DNA from: CAYLRU01 sp964386565
GTDB taxonomy: Bacteria > Desulfobacterota > Desulfobacteria > Desulfobacterales > UBA5616
Length of the DNA: 44,740 bases
Reading direction: 5' to 3'
Assembly (NCBI GenBank): GCA_964386565.1
Contig: CAYLRU010000024.1
Span: forward strand, 1-44,740
In this document: positions 7,881 through 17,611 of the stretch, piece by piece
Layout: every line of letters begins with the position of its first letter
Numbering within the stretch: the stretch's first letter is position 1
The notes under the pieces: model-generated
The model's input: the letters and a program-made list of their open reading frames with translations, nothing else
Databases searched by the model: none
What the model was told of the DNA's origin: nothing
Position numbers and translations under genes: made by a program

Positions 7881-10226
7881 ATGACGGAAAACAAACCATC
7901 CTTAGGACCCGATACTGACAGGCTGCCTGAAACGCTATCCATATTGCCGTTATTCGATGCGGCGTTATTCCCCAAAATGGTTTTGCCGCTGATGGTCATG
8001 CAGGCGGATTCCGTTACACTGGTAGATGGTGCCATGTCCAGGGATCGCATCATCGGTCTGATCGTATCAAAACCGTCGGAAGATAAAAACGTAAAACCCG
8101 CGGATAAAGTCTACCGTGTTGGAACGGCTGCGCTGATTCTTAAAATGGCCAAGACGGAAGATAATAAGGCCCAGCTTTTAATTCAGGGTTTGAGCCGTTT
8201 TAAGGTCAGGGAATTTCTGGGCGGCAAACCGTATCTTCAGGCCCGGGTTGAATACTTTGGGGACAAGGGAGAGGCCGATAAGGAAACTCAGGCCATGATG
8301 GCCAATATCTTAAGCCTGTTTGACCGGATGGTGCAGCTTTCCCCCGGACTTCCCCCGGAAATGGGTGCCATGGCCAAAACAATTCAGGAGCCCGGCGTTT
8401 TAGCCGACATGGTGGCCTCCGTGATGAACTCCACCCAGGAGGAAAAGCAGCAGGTTCTGGAGATTATCGACGTCAAGGAGCGGCTGAAAAAAGTGACCGT
8501 TCTGATGAATCATCAATTGGAAATACTGGAACTCGGCAACAAGATTCAAACCCAGGTAAAAGGGGACATGGACAAAAGCCAGCGCGAGTATTTTTTGCGC
8601 CAGCAGCTCAAGGCCATAAAAGAAGAGCTGGGTGAAAAAGATGAAACAAACGTCCGGGTTGAGGAATACCGTGCCAAAATAGCGGAAAAGAATTTGCCGG
8701 AAGAGGCGCGAAAAGAAGCTGAAAGAGAGTTGGAACGGCTGTCCGGGATGCACCCGTCGTCGGCGGAATACACCGTTGCCCTGACGTACCTTGACTGGAT
8801 GACGTCTTTGCCGTGGAACGACAGCACCCAGGACAACCTTGACATCAACAAGGCGAGAAAGATCCTGGACCAGGACCATTTCGGACTTGAAAAAGCGAAA
8901 AAGAGGGTTATTGAATATCTGGCCGTCCGCAAGCTCAAGCCGGAATCCAAGGGCCCCATCCTGTGTTTTGTCGGACCTCCGGGAACCGGGAAAACATCAT
9001 TGGGACGGTCCGTGGCCAGGGCGCTGGGCCGGAAATTTTTTCGCATATCCTTGGGCGGGGTCAGGGATGAAGCTGAAATCCGGGGGCACCGGCGGACTTA
9101 TGTGGGGGCTTTGCCCGGAAGGATCATTCAGGGCATTCGGCGCTCGGAATCCAACAATCCGGTGTTCATGCTGGATGAAATCGATAAGGTGGGAAGCGAC
9201 TTCAGGGGAGATCCGTCTTCGGCGTTGCTTGAGGTTCTGGATCCGGAACAGAACGACTCTTTTTCCGATCATTACCTGGACGTACCGTTTGATTTATCCA
9301 GGGTCATGTTTATCACCACGGCCAATATTCTGGATACTATTCCGCCGGCCCTGCGGGACCGGATGGAGGTGCTCGAGCTGCCGGGGTATACACTGGACGA
9401 AAAAATCAAGATCGCCAACCGGTATTTAATCCCCCGCCAGCGGGAGGCCCACGGCATTACCGCCAAACAGGTCAGTTTTACCACCGGCGCCATTAAACAT
9501 ATCATATCCGGATATACACGGGAGGCCGGGTTGCGAAACCTGGAAAGGGAAATCGCGTCGATCTGCAGGGGGGTTGCTGCAAAAATCGCATCCGGCGAAT
9601 CCAAGTCCGAGAAAATCACCATTGACAATGTGCCGGATTATCTCGGGCCGGTTCGGATTGTTTCCGAAGTCGCCGAAAGAACCAGCACGCCGGGAGTGGC
9701 CATGGGACTGGCATGGACCCAGACCGGAGGAGAACTGCTGTTTATCGAGGCCACGGCCATGAAGGGGAAGAAGGGACTGACCCTCACCGGCCAACTCGGA
9801 GACGTGATGAAGGAGTCTGCCACGGCCGCGTTGAGTTTTATCCGGTCCAAGGCCGGTGAACTGGGGATTGACGAAAATTTCTTTGAAGAACACGATATCC
9901 ATATCCATGTTCCGGCCGGTGCCATACCCAAAGACGGACCATCCGCCGGAGTGACCATGCTTACGGCGCTGACCTCTCTTCTGACAAATAAAAAAATAAA
10001 GAAGAACCTGGCCATGACCGGAGAGATCACATTACGGGGACAGGTTCTGCCGGTGGGCGGTATCAAGGAAAAAGTGCTGGCCGCGCATCGGGCAGGGATT
10101 AAAACCGTCATCCTGCCCAAATGGAATAAAAAAGACATGGTCGATGTCCCGGATAAGATTAAGAAGGACGTCAAGTTTCATTTCGAGGACAAGATGATGA
10201 ATGTTTTGAAAATTGCACTGGGATAG
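7881..10226 (+). CDS. lon: ATP-dependent protease La (Lon)
   Basis: A 781-residue LonA-type protease with the full domain order. The N-terminal substrate-binding domain spans about 20-215 and is followed by a coiled-coil region. The AAA+ domain has Walker A GPPGTGKT at 365-372 and a downstream MLDEIDKVG Walker B. The C-terminal protease domain carries the Ser688 (KDGPSAG) and Lys731 dyad. It degrades misfolded and regulatory proteins in the cytoplasm. Length and motifs are those of a complete enzyme. AGGGGGAAAC precedes the ATG. It lies between hsp20 and rlpA, and its stop is eight bases before the next start, indicating cotranscription. Many Desulfobacterota carry more than one Lon; whether this is the only copy cannot be seen. 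Confidence 0.97.
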   Translation: MTENKPSLGPDTDRLPETLSILPLFDAALFPKMVLPLMVMQADSVTLVDGAMSRDRIIGLIVSKPSEDKNVKPADKVYRVGTAALILKMAKTEDNKAQLLIQGLSRFKVREFLGGKPYLQARVEYFGDKGEADKETQAMMANILSLFDRMVQLSPGLPPEMGAMAKTIQEPGVLADMVASVMNSTQEEKQQVLEIIDVKERLKKVTVLMNHQLEILELGNKIQTQVKGDMDKSQREYFLRQQLKAIKEELGEKDETNVRVEEYRAKIAEKNLPEEARKEAERELERLSGMHPSSAEYTVALTYLDWMTSLPWNDSTQDNLDINKARKILDQDHFGLEKAKKRVIEYLAVRKLKPESKGPILCFVGPPGTGKTSLGRSVARALGRKFFRISLGGVRDEAEIRGHRRTYVGALPGRIIQGIRRSESNNPVFMLDEIDKVGSDFRGDPSSALLEVLDPEQNDSFSDHYLDVPFDLSRVMFITTANILDTIPPALRDRMEVLELPGYTLDEKIKIANRYLIPRQREAHGITAKQVSFTTGAIKHIISGYTREAGLRNLEREIASICRGVAAKIASGESKSEKITIDNVPDYLGPVRIVSEVAERTSTPGVAMGLAWTQTGGELLFIEATAMKGKKGLTLTGQLGDVMKESATAALSFIRSKAGELGIDENFFEEHDIHIHVPAGAIPKDGPSAGVTMLTALTSLLTNKKIKKNLAMTGEITLRGQVLPVGGIKEKVLAAHRAGIKTVILPKWNKKDMVDVPDKIKKDVKFHFEDKMMNVLKIALG

Positions 10227-10234
10227 GAGGAAAA

Positions 10235-11005
10235 TTGGCAGAAAAATATCCGGACAAGATGAATCTCCTACGGAAATTCGGACCACTCGCTGTTTTGGTG
10301 ATTCTGGTTCTCTGTTTGGTCAGCGGCTGTGCCCGGGCACCCGGGCCGAAAGCAAGAAGACCGGGTGAACCCAAACCGTATAAAGTCATGGGAAAGTGGT
10401 ATCATCCCGTCTCGGATTCAAAGGGTTTTCGGCAAAAGGGAATTGCTTCCTGGTATGGTGCGGACTTTCACGGGCGAAAAACATCCAGCGGTGAAGCATA
10501 CAACATGTATGCCATGACCGCGGCTCACAAAACCCTGCCTTTGGGAACGGTGGTGAGGGTGCACAACCTGGACAACGGACGCCGGGCCAAAGTACGGATC
10601 AACGACAGGGGGCCTTTTGTCCGGGGTCGGATAATCGACCTGTCCTATGCTGCGGCGAAAGAACTGGGTGTGGTGGGGCCGGGGACGGCCCCTGTTGAGA
10701 TCATCGCGCTGGGCATGCCGGTGCCTTCGAAAAAAGGCGGTGCCCCGACTTACATCCCGGGTAATTATTACACCGGAAATTTCACCATACAGATCGGTGC
10801 CTTTACCATTCGCGAGAATGCCGAGAGGCTTAAAGCAAAATTGAGCCGTACATACAACAATGTCCACATCACACCGTATGACGACGGAAAGCAGATTTTT
10901 TACCGGGTGCGTTTGGGCAAATGCAATACCCTGGCCCTGGCAAAGAAATATGAAAGTGAGATGATTCAAAAGGGATTTGAAGGGGCATTTGTCACTGCAG
11001 AATAA
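10235..11005 (+). CDS. rlpA: RlpA-like septal-ring lytic transglycosylase (lipoprotein with SPOR domain)
   Basis: A 256-residue lipoprotein. A signal sequence leads to the lipobox L-V-S-G-C with lipidated Cys32. A double-psi beta-barrel domain follows at about 67-160 (GIASWYGADFHGRKTSSGE, then NDRGPF). His98 and Asp124 match the catalytic pair of Pseudomonas RlpA, which cleaves peptidoglycan lacking stem peptides. A SPOR domain at about 182-254 should target it to denuded glycan at the division site. The start is a TTG eight bases after the lon stop, with GGAGG at 10227-10231 in perfect position. The function is assigned from the family; E. coli RlpA lacks detectable activity, so catalysis here is probable rather than shown. 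Confidence 0.93.
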   Translation: MAEKYPDKMNLLRKFGPLAVLVILVLCLVSGCARAPGPKARRPGEPKPYKVMGKWYHPVSDSKGFRQKGIASWYGADFHGRKTSSGEAYNMYAMTAAHKTLPLGTVVRVHNLDNGRRAKVRINDRGPFVRGRIIDLSYAAAKELGVVGPGTAPVEIIALGMPVPSKKGGAPTYIPGNYYTGNFTIQIGAFTIRENAERLKAKLSRTYNNVHITPYDDGKQIFYRVRLGKCNTLALAKKYESEMIQKGFEGAFVTAE

Positions 11006-11065
11006 ATCGCCGCATATCCATAAAGCTTGTGGTTTCCGATTTTCCGCTGGAAATTATACCACATC

Positions 11066-13240
11066 ATGACCACCCTTACCGGCATTTTGGAACGAATCAC
11101 CTATTATAACGAAGAAAATCGTTATATGATCGCCCGGTTGCGGTCGGATGAATCCAAAAACCTGGTAACGATCATCGGGTATATGCCCGGTGTTAACCCC
11201 GGGGAAAATCTGAAACTTGCCGGAAAGTGGGAAACCCATCCCAAATACGGCCAGCAATTCAAGGTGACCGGATTTGAAGTGTCCCTTCCGGCCACCATAG
11301 ACGGCATTAGAAGATATCTCAAATCCGGCATGATCAAAGGTATCGGTGCGAAAACCGCCGACCGGTTGATCCGGCACTTTTCGGAAAAAACCATCGAGGT
11401 GATTGACCGGACACCGGAAAAACTCACCGAGGTCGAGGGAATCGGGGAAAAAACCGCGGCAAGAATCGCCGAAGCCTGGCGTTCCCATCATGATGTCAGG
11501 GAATTGATGGATTTTCTTCAGCAATGCAGCGTCAATGTTGCCCATAGCGCCAAAATAATGAAATGTTACGGCAGGGACGCCCTGGCCGTTATTCGGAAAA
11601 CACCCTACCGCATCCTTTCAGACATTCCGGAAATCGATTTTTATACGGCGGACATGATCGCCAAAGAACTGGGCTATGAAGAAGACAGTTATGAACGAAT
11701 CGAGGCCGGCATCGAATACCTGCTGGCACAATTCATTGCCGAGGGCCACACCTACATGCCCGAATCCGTCCTCATGGAACGGTTCAGCCGTCGTTTTCAG
11801 ATGGATGCCGAGCCGGTCCGGGAGGTGCTTGCCGGGATGGAAGAAAACAGCCGGGTGGTTTTGGATCGCAACCCTCTTCATGCAGATGAACGTCGTATTT
11901 ATACGCCATGCCTTTATGAGGCCGAGATCGGGCTGGCAAGGCGGTTTAATGCGCTGTTGTCCATTCCGGTGCGCCTGCCGGATGTGGATCAGAATCAGAT
12001 CATTGAGGAACTGGTGAAAAAAATCGCCATCCGGCCGTCTTCCGAACAGCTCGACATTCTGGAAGGAATCCTTGCACATCGCATCGCCGTTATCACGGGC
12101 GGGCCCGGTACGGGGAAGACGACCTTGATTCGGGCCATCACGGTTATTTTCAATGCGATGGGGGAAAAAATCCTTCTTGGCGCACCCACGGGACGGGCTG
12201 CCAGGCGCCTTTTCGAAGTGACGGGGCGAAAAGCTGAAACCATTCACAAGATGCTGTGTTACAATTTGGCGACCCAGATGTTTGACAGGGACCAGGATGA
12301 TCCTCTTGAAGCGGATGTTGTGATTATCGATGAGGTATCCATGGTGGACACGGTTCTGATGTTTCATCTGCTGAACGCCGTTCCCTTGACGGCAAGGCTG
12401 ATCCTGGTGGGAGATGTCTTTCAACTGCCGTCCATCGGTCCCGGCAATGTATTGTCGGATCTGATTCAATGCGGGAAGATCAAGGCTTTTGAATTGACCG
12501 AGATTTTTCGACAAGTCCATGAAAGCCCGATCGTGGAGGCGGCGCACAGGATTCGACGGGGTGAATTGCCGGATATCCATCATCATGAATTGACCAATCC
12601 GGAATCGGATTTCCTGTTTATCGAACAAGGTCGTCCCGAAGCCGTGGTGGATGTCATTATCCAGTTGTTAACCCGTATCCTGCCGGATCACCTGGATAAA
12701 AACCAGATCCGGGATGTTCAGGTCATCACGCCCATGCATAAGGGAACAGTGGGCACGCTGAACCTGAATCAGGTTTTACAAACTGTCATGAATCCGAAAT
12801 CAGGCAGCAGGCACACCCTTAAAATGCGTTTCAGGATAAATGATAAAGTCATGCACCTGAAGAATAATTATCAAAAAGAGGTCTTCAACGGCGATATCGG
12901 GATCGTGTGCGCCATTGAAGCGGAAAGCCGGAACGTATGTGTAAAATATGATGACCGAATCGTGAAATATACTGCCGAAGAAACAGACGACCTGTCCCTG
13001 GCATATGCCATCTCGGTCCACAAGTCCCAGGGATCGGAATACCCGGCCGTGATCATTCCCCTGCTCACCCAGCATTTTGTGCTTCTTCAGCGGAACCTGC
13101 TGTATACGGCGGTGACAAGGGGAAAACAGGTGACGGTCGTTGTCGGCACAAAGAAGGCTTTAAAAATCGCCTTGAATAACGACAGGCCCCGTCAGCGGCT
13201 TACCACTTTGGCGGAAAGGATTGCGGGTAACCCATCATGA
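11066..13240 (+). CDS. recD2: RecD2-type ATP-dependent DNA helicase
   Basis: A 724-residue SF1B helicase of the RecD2 (YrrC-like) family. The N-terminal region has an OB-like segment and helix-hairpin-helix motifs around residues 80-150 (GIGAKTADR, GIGEKTAAR). The helicase core shows Walker A GGPGTGKT at 345-352 and Walker B IIDEVSMVD with Asp422-Glu423. A late motif, AYAISVHKSQGSEYP, precedes the C-terminal HFVLLQRNLLYTAVTRGK. RecD2 unwinds DNA 5' to 3' independently of RecBC and takes part in repair and fork processing. The frame also opens at TTG 11027, but homology and the ATG at 11066 favour the shorter form. The stop overlaps the convergent DUF1178 gene by six bases. Confidence 0.95.
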   Translation: MTTLTGILERITYYNEENRYMIARLRSDESKNLVTIIGYMPGVNPGENLKLAGKWETHPKYGQQFKVTGFEVSLPATIDGIRRYLKSGMIKGIGAKTADRLIRHFSEKTIEVIDRTPEKLTEVEGIGEKTAARIAEAWRSHHDVRELMDFLQQCSVNVAHSAKIMKCYGRDALAVIRKTPYRILSDIPEIDFYTADMIAKELGYEEDSYERIEAGIEYLLAQFIAEGHTYMPESVLMERFSRRFQMDAEPVREVLAGMEENSRVVLDRNPLHADERRIYTPCLYEAEIGLARRFNALLSIPVRLPDVDQNQIIEELVKKIAIRPSSEQLDILEGILAHRIAVITGGPGTGKTTLIRAITVIFNAMGEKILLGAPTGRAARRLFEVTGRKAETIHKMLCYNLATQMFDRDQDDPLEADVVIIDEVSMVDTVLMFHLLNAVPLTARLILVGDVFQLPSIGPGNVLSDLIQCGKIKAFELTEIFRQVHESPIVEAAHRIRRGELPDIHHHELTNPESDFLFIEQGRPEAVVDVIIQLLTRILPDHLDKNQIRDVQVITPMHKGTVGTLNLNQVLQTVMNPKSGSRHTLKMRFRINDKVMHLKNNYQKEVFNGDIGIVCAIEAESRNVCVKYDDRIVKYTAEETDDLSLAYAISVHKSQGSEYPAVIIPLLTQHFVLLQRNLLYTAVTRGKQVTVVVGTKKALKIALNNDRPRQRLTTLAERIAGNPS

Positions 13241-13669
13241 ATCGGATTCCGATTCCGTGTCGGGTTTGGTAAAAGCCGGAATCTTGAAAAACGGGATTCC
13301 TTCCTGCTTTAATATTTTTTCCTCTTCCTTTGAGCTGGTCCCCCTGATATTCCTGGGCTCTGCCGCCCCGTAATGGATTTTAAGGGCCTCCTTGGTAAAT
13401 TCGGTACCCACGTTATCAAAATTTTTTTCCACATATTCGGATATCTGGTGGGTCAGATGCATCAATGCCCGATATTCATCAAGGGGGTATCTCGGTGTTG
13501 TCGATCCTCCTTTTATGGCAAAGGTGGAGGGAATCTTTTTGACGTTTTTATCATCGCATACGGGACATGAAACCAGGCCCTTTTCAAGTTGGTTATTGAA
13601 AGCCGCACCGTCTTCAAACCAGCCTTCAAATGTATGTCCATTGGAACATGTCAGATCATATGCTATCAT
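13235..13669 (-). CDS. DUF1178 family protein with zinc-ribbon-like cysteines
   Basis: A 144-residue protein whose start (MIAYDLTC, GHTFEGWF) is characteristic of DUF1178. Cys8, His12, Cys35 and Cys38 (C-P-V-C) probably bind one zinc ion in a rubredoxin-like knuckle. The C-terminal half is helical and charged, with HYG around residue 98 followed by AAEPRNIRG, both conserved in the family. The biochemical role of DUF1178 is unknown. The gene faces recD2 and overlaps its stop by six bases. It diverges from the SH3-domain gene to its right across 243 bases. Confidence 0.88.
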   Translation of the reverse strand: MIAYDLTCSNGHTFEGWFEDGAAFNNQLEKGLVSCPVCDDKNVKKIPSTFAIKGGSTTPRYPLDEYRALMHLTHQISEYVEKNFDNVGTEFTKEALKIHYGAAEPRNIRGTSSKEEEKILKQEGIPFFKIPAFTKPDTESESDS

Positions 13670-13912
13670 GCAAACTCCATATATGGGTGATGTCCTGTCT
13701 TTCCATCATGATCAAAGCCTGTTAAGAAAGAAAGTATTGACAGATTTATAATGAACAAAATAAAGAATATATCCTGTTTGATAATTCGTCAACTCCAAAT
13801 TTTTAAGATACTGTATGCTGATGTGGATTTTGGTACGGCAAGCCGGCTTTTAGTGATAAAAATATTATACGGGGATGTGCCTTTTCCCTGCAGGCCGAGG
13901 AAATTAGTGTAA

Positions 13913-14566
13913 ATGAAAAAAATTGTTTTTATCTTGCTTTGTTTTTGGTTCTGCCAGGCATTGTGCTGGGCGGAAATGCAATATGTCACGGAGGTCATGT
14001 CGATTACCATGCGGACGGGGCCGGGAGTTAAGCATAAAATTATCGCCATGCTCAAATCAGGTGAAAAAATAGACATTCTTGAAAACGGCGACGGATGGAC
14101 AAGGGTTCGGTCAAGAAACGGACAGGAAGGATGGGTGCTGACCCGGTTTTTGACGACTGAAAAACCGGTTCGGCCGGTTTTAGATGAATTGAGCGGAAAA
14201 TACCAGGCGCTTTTAAAAGAATTCAACCGGACATCGGCGGAGAACATGACGTTAAAAGAAGAAAACCAGAGACTTCAAAAAGAGCTTGCGGAAAAAGAGA
14301 CCGTATTGGCCGAGGTGAATTCCGCCTATGAAAAGCTCAAAGAAGATTCGGCAGACTTTCTCGCCGTCAAGAACAACCTGGAAAATACGCAAAAAGAGCT
14401 TTCAGACCTGAAAAGAAAATCAAAAGAACTTGAAACCGTCGTTGTTAAACTTCAGAACAGTCAGATTTTAAAAGGCATATCCATCGGTGCGGGTATTTTG
14501 CTGCTTGGAATTATCATCGGGTTGAAATTCAAGCGTCAGCGCCGTCGATCATCACTGCTGTCATGA
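13913..14566 (+). CDS. SH3-domain and coiled-coil membrane-anchored protein (YgiM-like)
   Basis: A 217-residue protein of the SH3-and-anchor (YgiM/TIGR04211-like) type. A signal peptide occupies residues 1-20. A bacterial SH3 domain follows at about 24-82, with MTMRTGPG-like and GWVLTRFL motifs. A long heptad-rich coiled coil spans about 95-185 (LKEENQRLQKELAEKE and onward). A transmembrane helix at about 188-207 ends in a basic tail KFKRQRRR. The topology puts the SH3 domain and coil in the periplasm, tethered to the inner membrane. A cell-wall binding or scaffolding role is likely. The upstream divergent gap is AT-rich. It is followed closely by nadB, but a functional link is not apparent. 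Confidence 0.85.
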   Translation: MKKIVFILLCFWFCQALCWAEMQYVTEVMSITMRTGPGVKHKIIAMLKSGEKIDILENGDGWTRVRSRNGQEGWVLTRFLTTEKPVRPVLDELSGKYQALLKEFNRTSAENMTLKEENQRLQKELAEKETVLAEVNSAYEKLKEDSADFLAVKNNLENTQKELSDLKRKSKELETVVVKLQNSQILKGISIGAGILLLGIIIGLKFKRQRRRSSLLS

Positions 14567-14611
14567 ATATTATGAATGGCCCTATATATACAGGAAAGTA
14601 CTGGTGCTGTT

Positions 14612-16255
14612 ATGAAATATGAAACGGATTTTCTTATTATCGGCAGTGGTGTGGCCGGCCTGACCCTGGCCCTGAAGGTGGCTGATTCCGGCCGGGTGAC
14701 CATTGTAACGAAAAAGGGGGTAATGGAAAGCAATTCATCCCGGGCGCAGGGCGGGATTGCATCGGTGTTCAGCGAGGTGGATTCCTTTGAACTGCATATT
14801 CAGGATACGTTGGCGGCCGGCGACAACCTGTGCGACCGCCAGGTCGTGGAAATGGTGGTAAAAAACGGACCGGACAGGATTCGTGAACTCATCGAATGGG
14901 GAGTGAAGTTCAACATCAACGGGCCGGCGGCCGGGGAAACGCCGGACCATCCGAACCTGGAACTGGGACGCGAGGGCGGGCACAGTCAGAAAAGGATTGT
15001 CCATGCCCAGGATATGACCGGCCGGGAGATCGAAACCGTACTGGTCAGTCATGTGAGTAAGCATCCAAATATAGAAGTACTGGAACATCATGTCGCCATA
15101 GATCTCATTACCTGTTCAACCCGTATGAAAAGAGGGCTGGTGACCACAACCCACGAAGACTATTGCTGCGGCGCCTATGTACTGGATCGAAAAACCAATC
15201 AGGTAAAAACATTTTCCGCCAAAATTACGGTTCTGGCCACGGGCGGGGCCGGGAAAGTGTACCTTTATACCAGTAATCCGGATATCGCCACCGGGGACGG
15301 CATTGCCATGGGATACAGGGCGGGGGCAACAATTGCAAATCTTGAATTTGTCCAGTTTCATCCCACGTGTCTCTACCATCCTGAGGCTAAAAACTTTTTA
15401 ATTTCCGAAGCAGTGCGGGGAGAGGGCGGAATCCTGATGGATGCCTCGGGCCGCGCCTTTATGGAAAAATATGATCCCCGGAAGGATCTGGCATGCCGGG
15501 ATGTAGTGGCCCGGGCCATTGATACAGAGCTGAAAAAATCCGGTGCTGATTCGGTTTTTCTCGACATTTCCCACAAGGACGGCGAATTTATCGTCAAACG
15601 CTTTCCCAATATCTATCAGCGATGTCTGGAATTCGGCATCGACATGACCCGGGAACCTATTCCCGTGGTTCCGGCGGCCCACTACATGTGCGGCGGTGTG
15701 GTTACGGATATTTTCGGTCGGAGCGATATTCTTCGTCTTTATGCTATCGGTGAAACAGCCTGTACCGGACTGCACGGTGCCAACCGCCTGGCAAGCAATT
15801 CGTTGATCGAAGCCCTGGTTTACGCGCATACCGCTTCTCGGCAGGCTGTTGAGGATCTTGAAACCATGGATTTTAAGTCGACCCCGGAACCTCCCCCATG
15901 GGATGAAGTGGGAACAACGGACAGCGATGAGTTGATCATGGTATCCCAGAACTGGGATGAAATCAGAAGATTTATGTGGAATTACGTGGGAATTGTCAGA
16001 TCGGACAAGCGGCTGGCAAGGGCAAAGCGCCGGATAGACAATATCCAGAGTGAGATCAAGGAATATTATTGGAATTTCAAGGTCAGCCCGGACCTGGTGG
16101 AATTGCGGAATATCGCAACGGTAGCGGAACTGATTATCCAGTGCGCCATGCATCGCAAGGAAAGCCGGGGGCTTCATTTCAATATCGAATACCCAAATCG
16201 GGATGACAAACGCTGGCAGAAGGATACCATTATCAGGAGGCCTTTTTTTGGTTGA
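14612..16255 (+). CDS. nadB: L-aspartate oxidase (NadB)
   Basis: A 547-residue flavoprotein of the succinate dehydrogenase/fumarate reductase family. It oxidises L-aspartate to iminoaspartate, the first step of de novo NAD synthesis with NadA. Visible are the FAD-binding GSGVAGL near the N-terminus, SNSSRAQGGIASV, the EFVQFHPT motif, the AAHYMCGGV substrate-loop region and HGANRLASNSLIEALV near the flavin. In anaerobes fumarate is the likely electron acceptor. The frame extends back to an ATG at 14576, but the ATG at 14612 begins the standard family N-terminus and has AGGAAAG upstream. Neither nadA nor nadC is adjacent. Succinate dehydrogenase is excluded by the length and the NadB-specific motifs. 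Confidence 0.95.
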   Translation: MKYETDFLIIGSGVAGLTLALKVADSGRVTIVTKKGVMESNSSRAQGGIASVFSEVDSFELHIQDTLAAGDNLCDRQVVEMVVKNGPDRIRELIEWGVKFNINGPAAGETPDHPNLELGREGGHSQKRIVHAQDMTGREIETVLVSHVSKHPNIEVLEHHVAIDLITCSTRMKRGLVTTTHEDYCCGAYVLDRKTNQVKTFSAKITVLATGGAGKVYLYTSNPDIATGDGIAMGYRAGATIANLEFVQFHPTCLYHPEAKNFLISEAVRGEGGILMDASGRAFMEKYDPRKDLACRDVVARAIDTELKKSGADSVFLDISHKDGEFIVKRFPNIYQRCLEFGIDMTREPIPVVPAAHYMCGGVVTDIFGRSDILRLYAIGETACTGLHGANRLASNSLIEALVYAHTASRQAVEDLETMDFKSTPEPPPWDEVGTTDSDELIMVSQNWDEIRRFMWNYVGIVRSDKRLARAKRRIDNIQSEIKEYYWNFKVSPDLVELRNIATVAELIIQCAMHRKESRGLHFNIEYPNRDDKRWQKDTIIRRPFFG

Positions 16256-16403
16256 TCCGGACGGTAAAACATGCATTGACAATCTTTTTTTATGTATTAC
16301 GTTCTTAAATTAATCCGCATCAATGTCTTGGTCTTGCCGGGGATCTTTGTCAGGCGGTTGTTTAATAAAACAGAAACAAGTCACGGAAAAAAGATAAACA
16401 TTA

Positions 16404-17522
16404 ATGGTGAATAAACGGGATTATTATGAAATACTCGGCGTTTCCCGACAGGCAACGGATGCCGAGTTGAAATCTGCTTATCGTAAGCTGGCCCTCCAAT
16501 TTCATCCGGACCGAAATCCGGGTAACAGGGAAGCAGAAGAGAAGTTCAGGGAAGCGGCCGAAGCCTATGAGGTACTGCGGGATCCCCGGAAACGGAAGAT
16601 ATATGACCAGTATGGCCATCAGGGCCTGGAAGGAAACGGATTTTCAGGTTTCGGCGGATTTGAAGACATCTTCTCCAGTTTCAGTGATATTTTTGAGGAT
16701 TTTTTCGGGTTTGGCAGCCGTCAGCGGTCAAGACGAAGTCGTGCCCAGCGGGGAAACGATTTACGATACGACCTGAATTTAAGCTTTATGGATGCGGCTT
16801 TCGGAACGGAAACGGAGATCGACCTGGAGAAATCGGTAACATGTACGGTATGCGAGGGGAGCGGGTGCGAACCCGGTACAAGCCTCGAAACCTGCGGCCA
16901 TTGCGGTGGAAGAGGCCAGGTGACGCGAACCCAGGGTTTTTTCTCGGTGAGCACCACATGTCCGGCCTGCAACGGTCATGGGCAAACCATTCCGAATCCC
17001 TGCGGGAAATGTCATGGACGGGGACAGGTAATGGTGAATAAAAAAGTAATGCTGAAGATTCCGGCCGGCGTGGATACAGGGTCAAGGCTGAGGCTGACCG
17101 GTGAAGGTGAGGCCGGCAGTTTCGGTGGTCCCCCCGGTGATTTATATGTCTTCATTCATGTGGAACCCCACGATTTTTTTGTAAGAGACGACATAAACGT
17201 GGTCTGCACCATCCCCATTTCATTTGTGCAGGCAGCCTTGGGTGACAAGGTCATGGTTCCCACGCTTACCGATGAAAAAGAACTGGTGATCCCCAAGGGA
17301 ACCCAGCCGGGAACCCTGTTTCGTTTCCGTGGAGAAGGAATTCCGTCCTTGAGGAGTAATCGCCGTGGAGACCAGGTAATCCAGGTTGACATTAAAACGC
17401 CGACGAATTTAAACAAAAAGCAAGAGGCGTTGCTCAAGGAATTCGCAAAGATCGAGGCCGGAAAAATTTCCAATAAATTGAAAAACATTCTAAAGGGGGG
17501 CGGTTCCAAGGCTGCCAATTGA
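16404..17522 (+). CDS. dnaJ: Chaperone protein DnaJ
   Basis: A 372-residue type I J-protein. The J domain spans residues 1-70 with HPD at 34-36, followed by a Gly/Phe-rich region to about 105. A zinc-finger domain has four CxxCxGxG repeats, with cysteine pairs at 147/150, 164/167, 186/189 and 200/203. Two C-terminal substrate-binding domains follow. It stimulates DnaK ATPase and delivers substrates. The gene is complete but not next to dnaK or grpE. The ribosome-binding site is weak (GGAAAAAAG, about fifteen bases upstream). No heat-shock operator was recognised in the 148-base gap from nadB. The GF region is short and carries an RSRRSR basic patch, which is mildly unusual. Confidence 0.96.
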   Translation: MVNKRDYYEILGVSRQATDAELKSAYRKLALQFHPDRNPGNREAEEKFREAAEAYEVLRDPRKRKIYDQYGHQGLEGNGFSGFGGFEDIFSSFSDIFEDFFGFGSRQRSRRSRAQRGNDLRYDLNLSFMDAAFGTETEIDLEKSVTCTVCEGSGCEPGTSLETCGHCGGRGQVTRTQGFFSVSTTCPACNGHGQTIPNPCGKCHGRGQVMVNKKVMLKIPAGVDTGSRLRLTGEGEAGSFGGPPGDLYVFIHVEPHDFFVRDDINVVCTIPISFVQAALGDKVMVPTLTDEKELVIPKGTQPGTLFRFRGEGIPSLRSNRRGDQVIQVDIKTPTNLNKKQEALLKEFAKIEAGKISNKLKNILKGGGSKAAN

Positions 17523-17611
17523 TCCTGGTTTCCCGGACCTGGAAAATATGAGATTTCGGGTTGAACTTTTGGTCCTTCTCTTTTAAAAAGCCTCAATGCC
17601 AAGGAGTTATG

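Noticed and set aside
11618..12628. 336-codon leftward frame inside recD2
   Set aside because: It lies entirely opposite well-supported RecD2 helicase motifs and has no family features; it is an antisense shadow.
13737..13752. TTGACA and TATAAT before the SH3-domain gene
   Set aside because: The two elements are only four bases apart, so they cannot form one promoter; no good partner for either was found.
15398..16282. 294-codon leftward frame over nadB
   Set aside because: It is antisense to conserved NadB sequence and shows no domain of its own.
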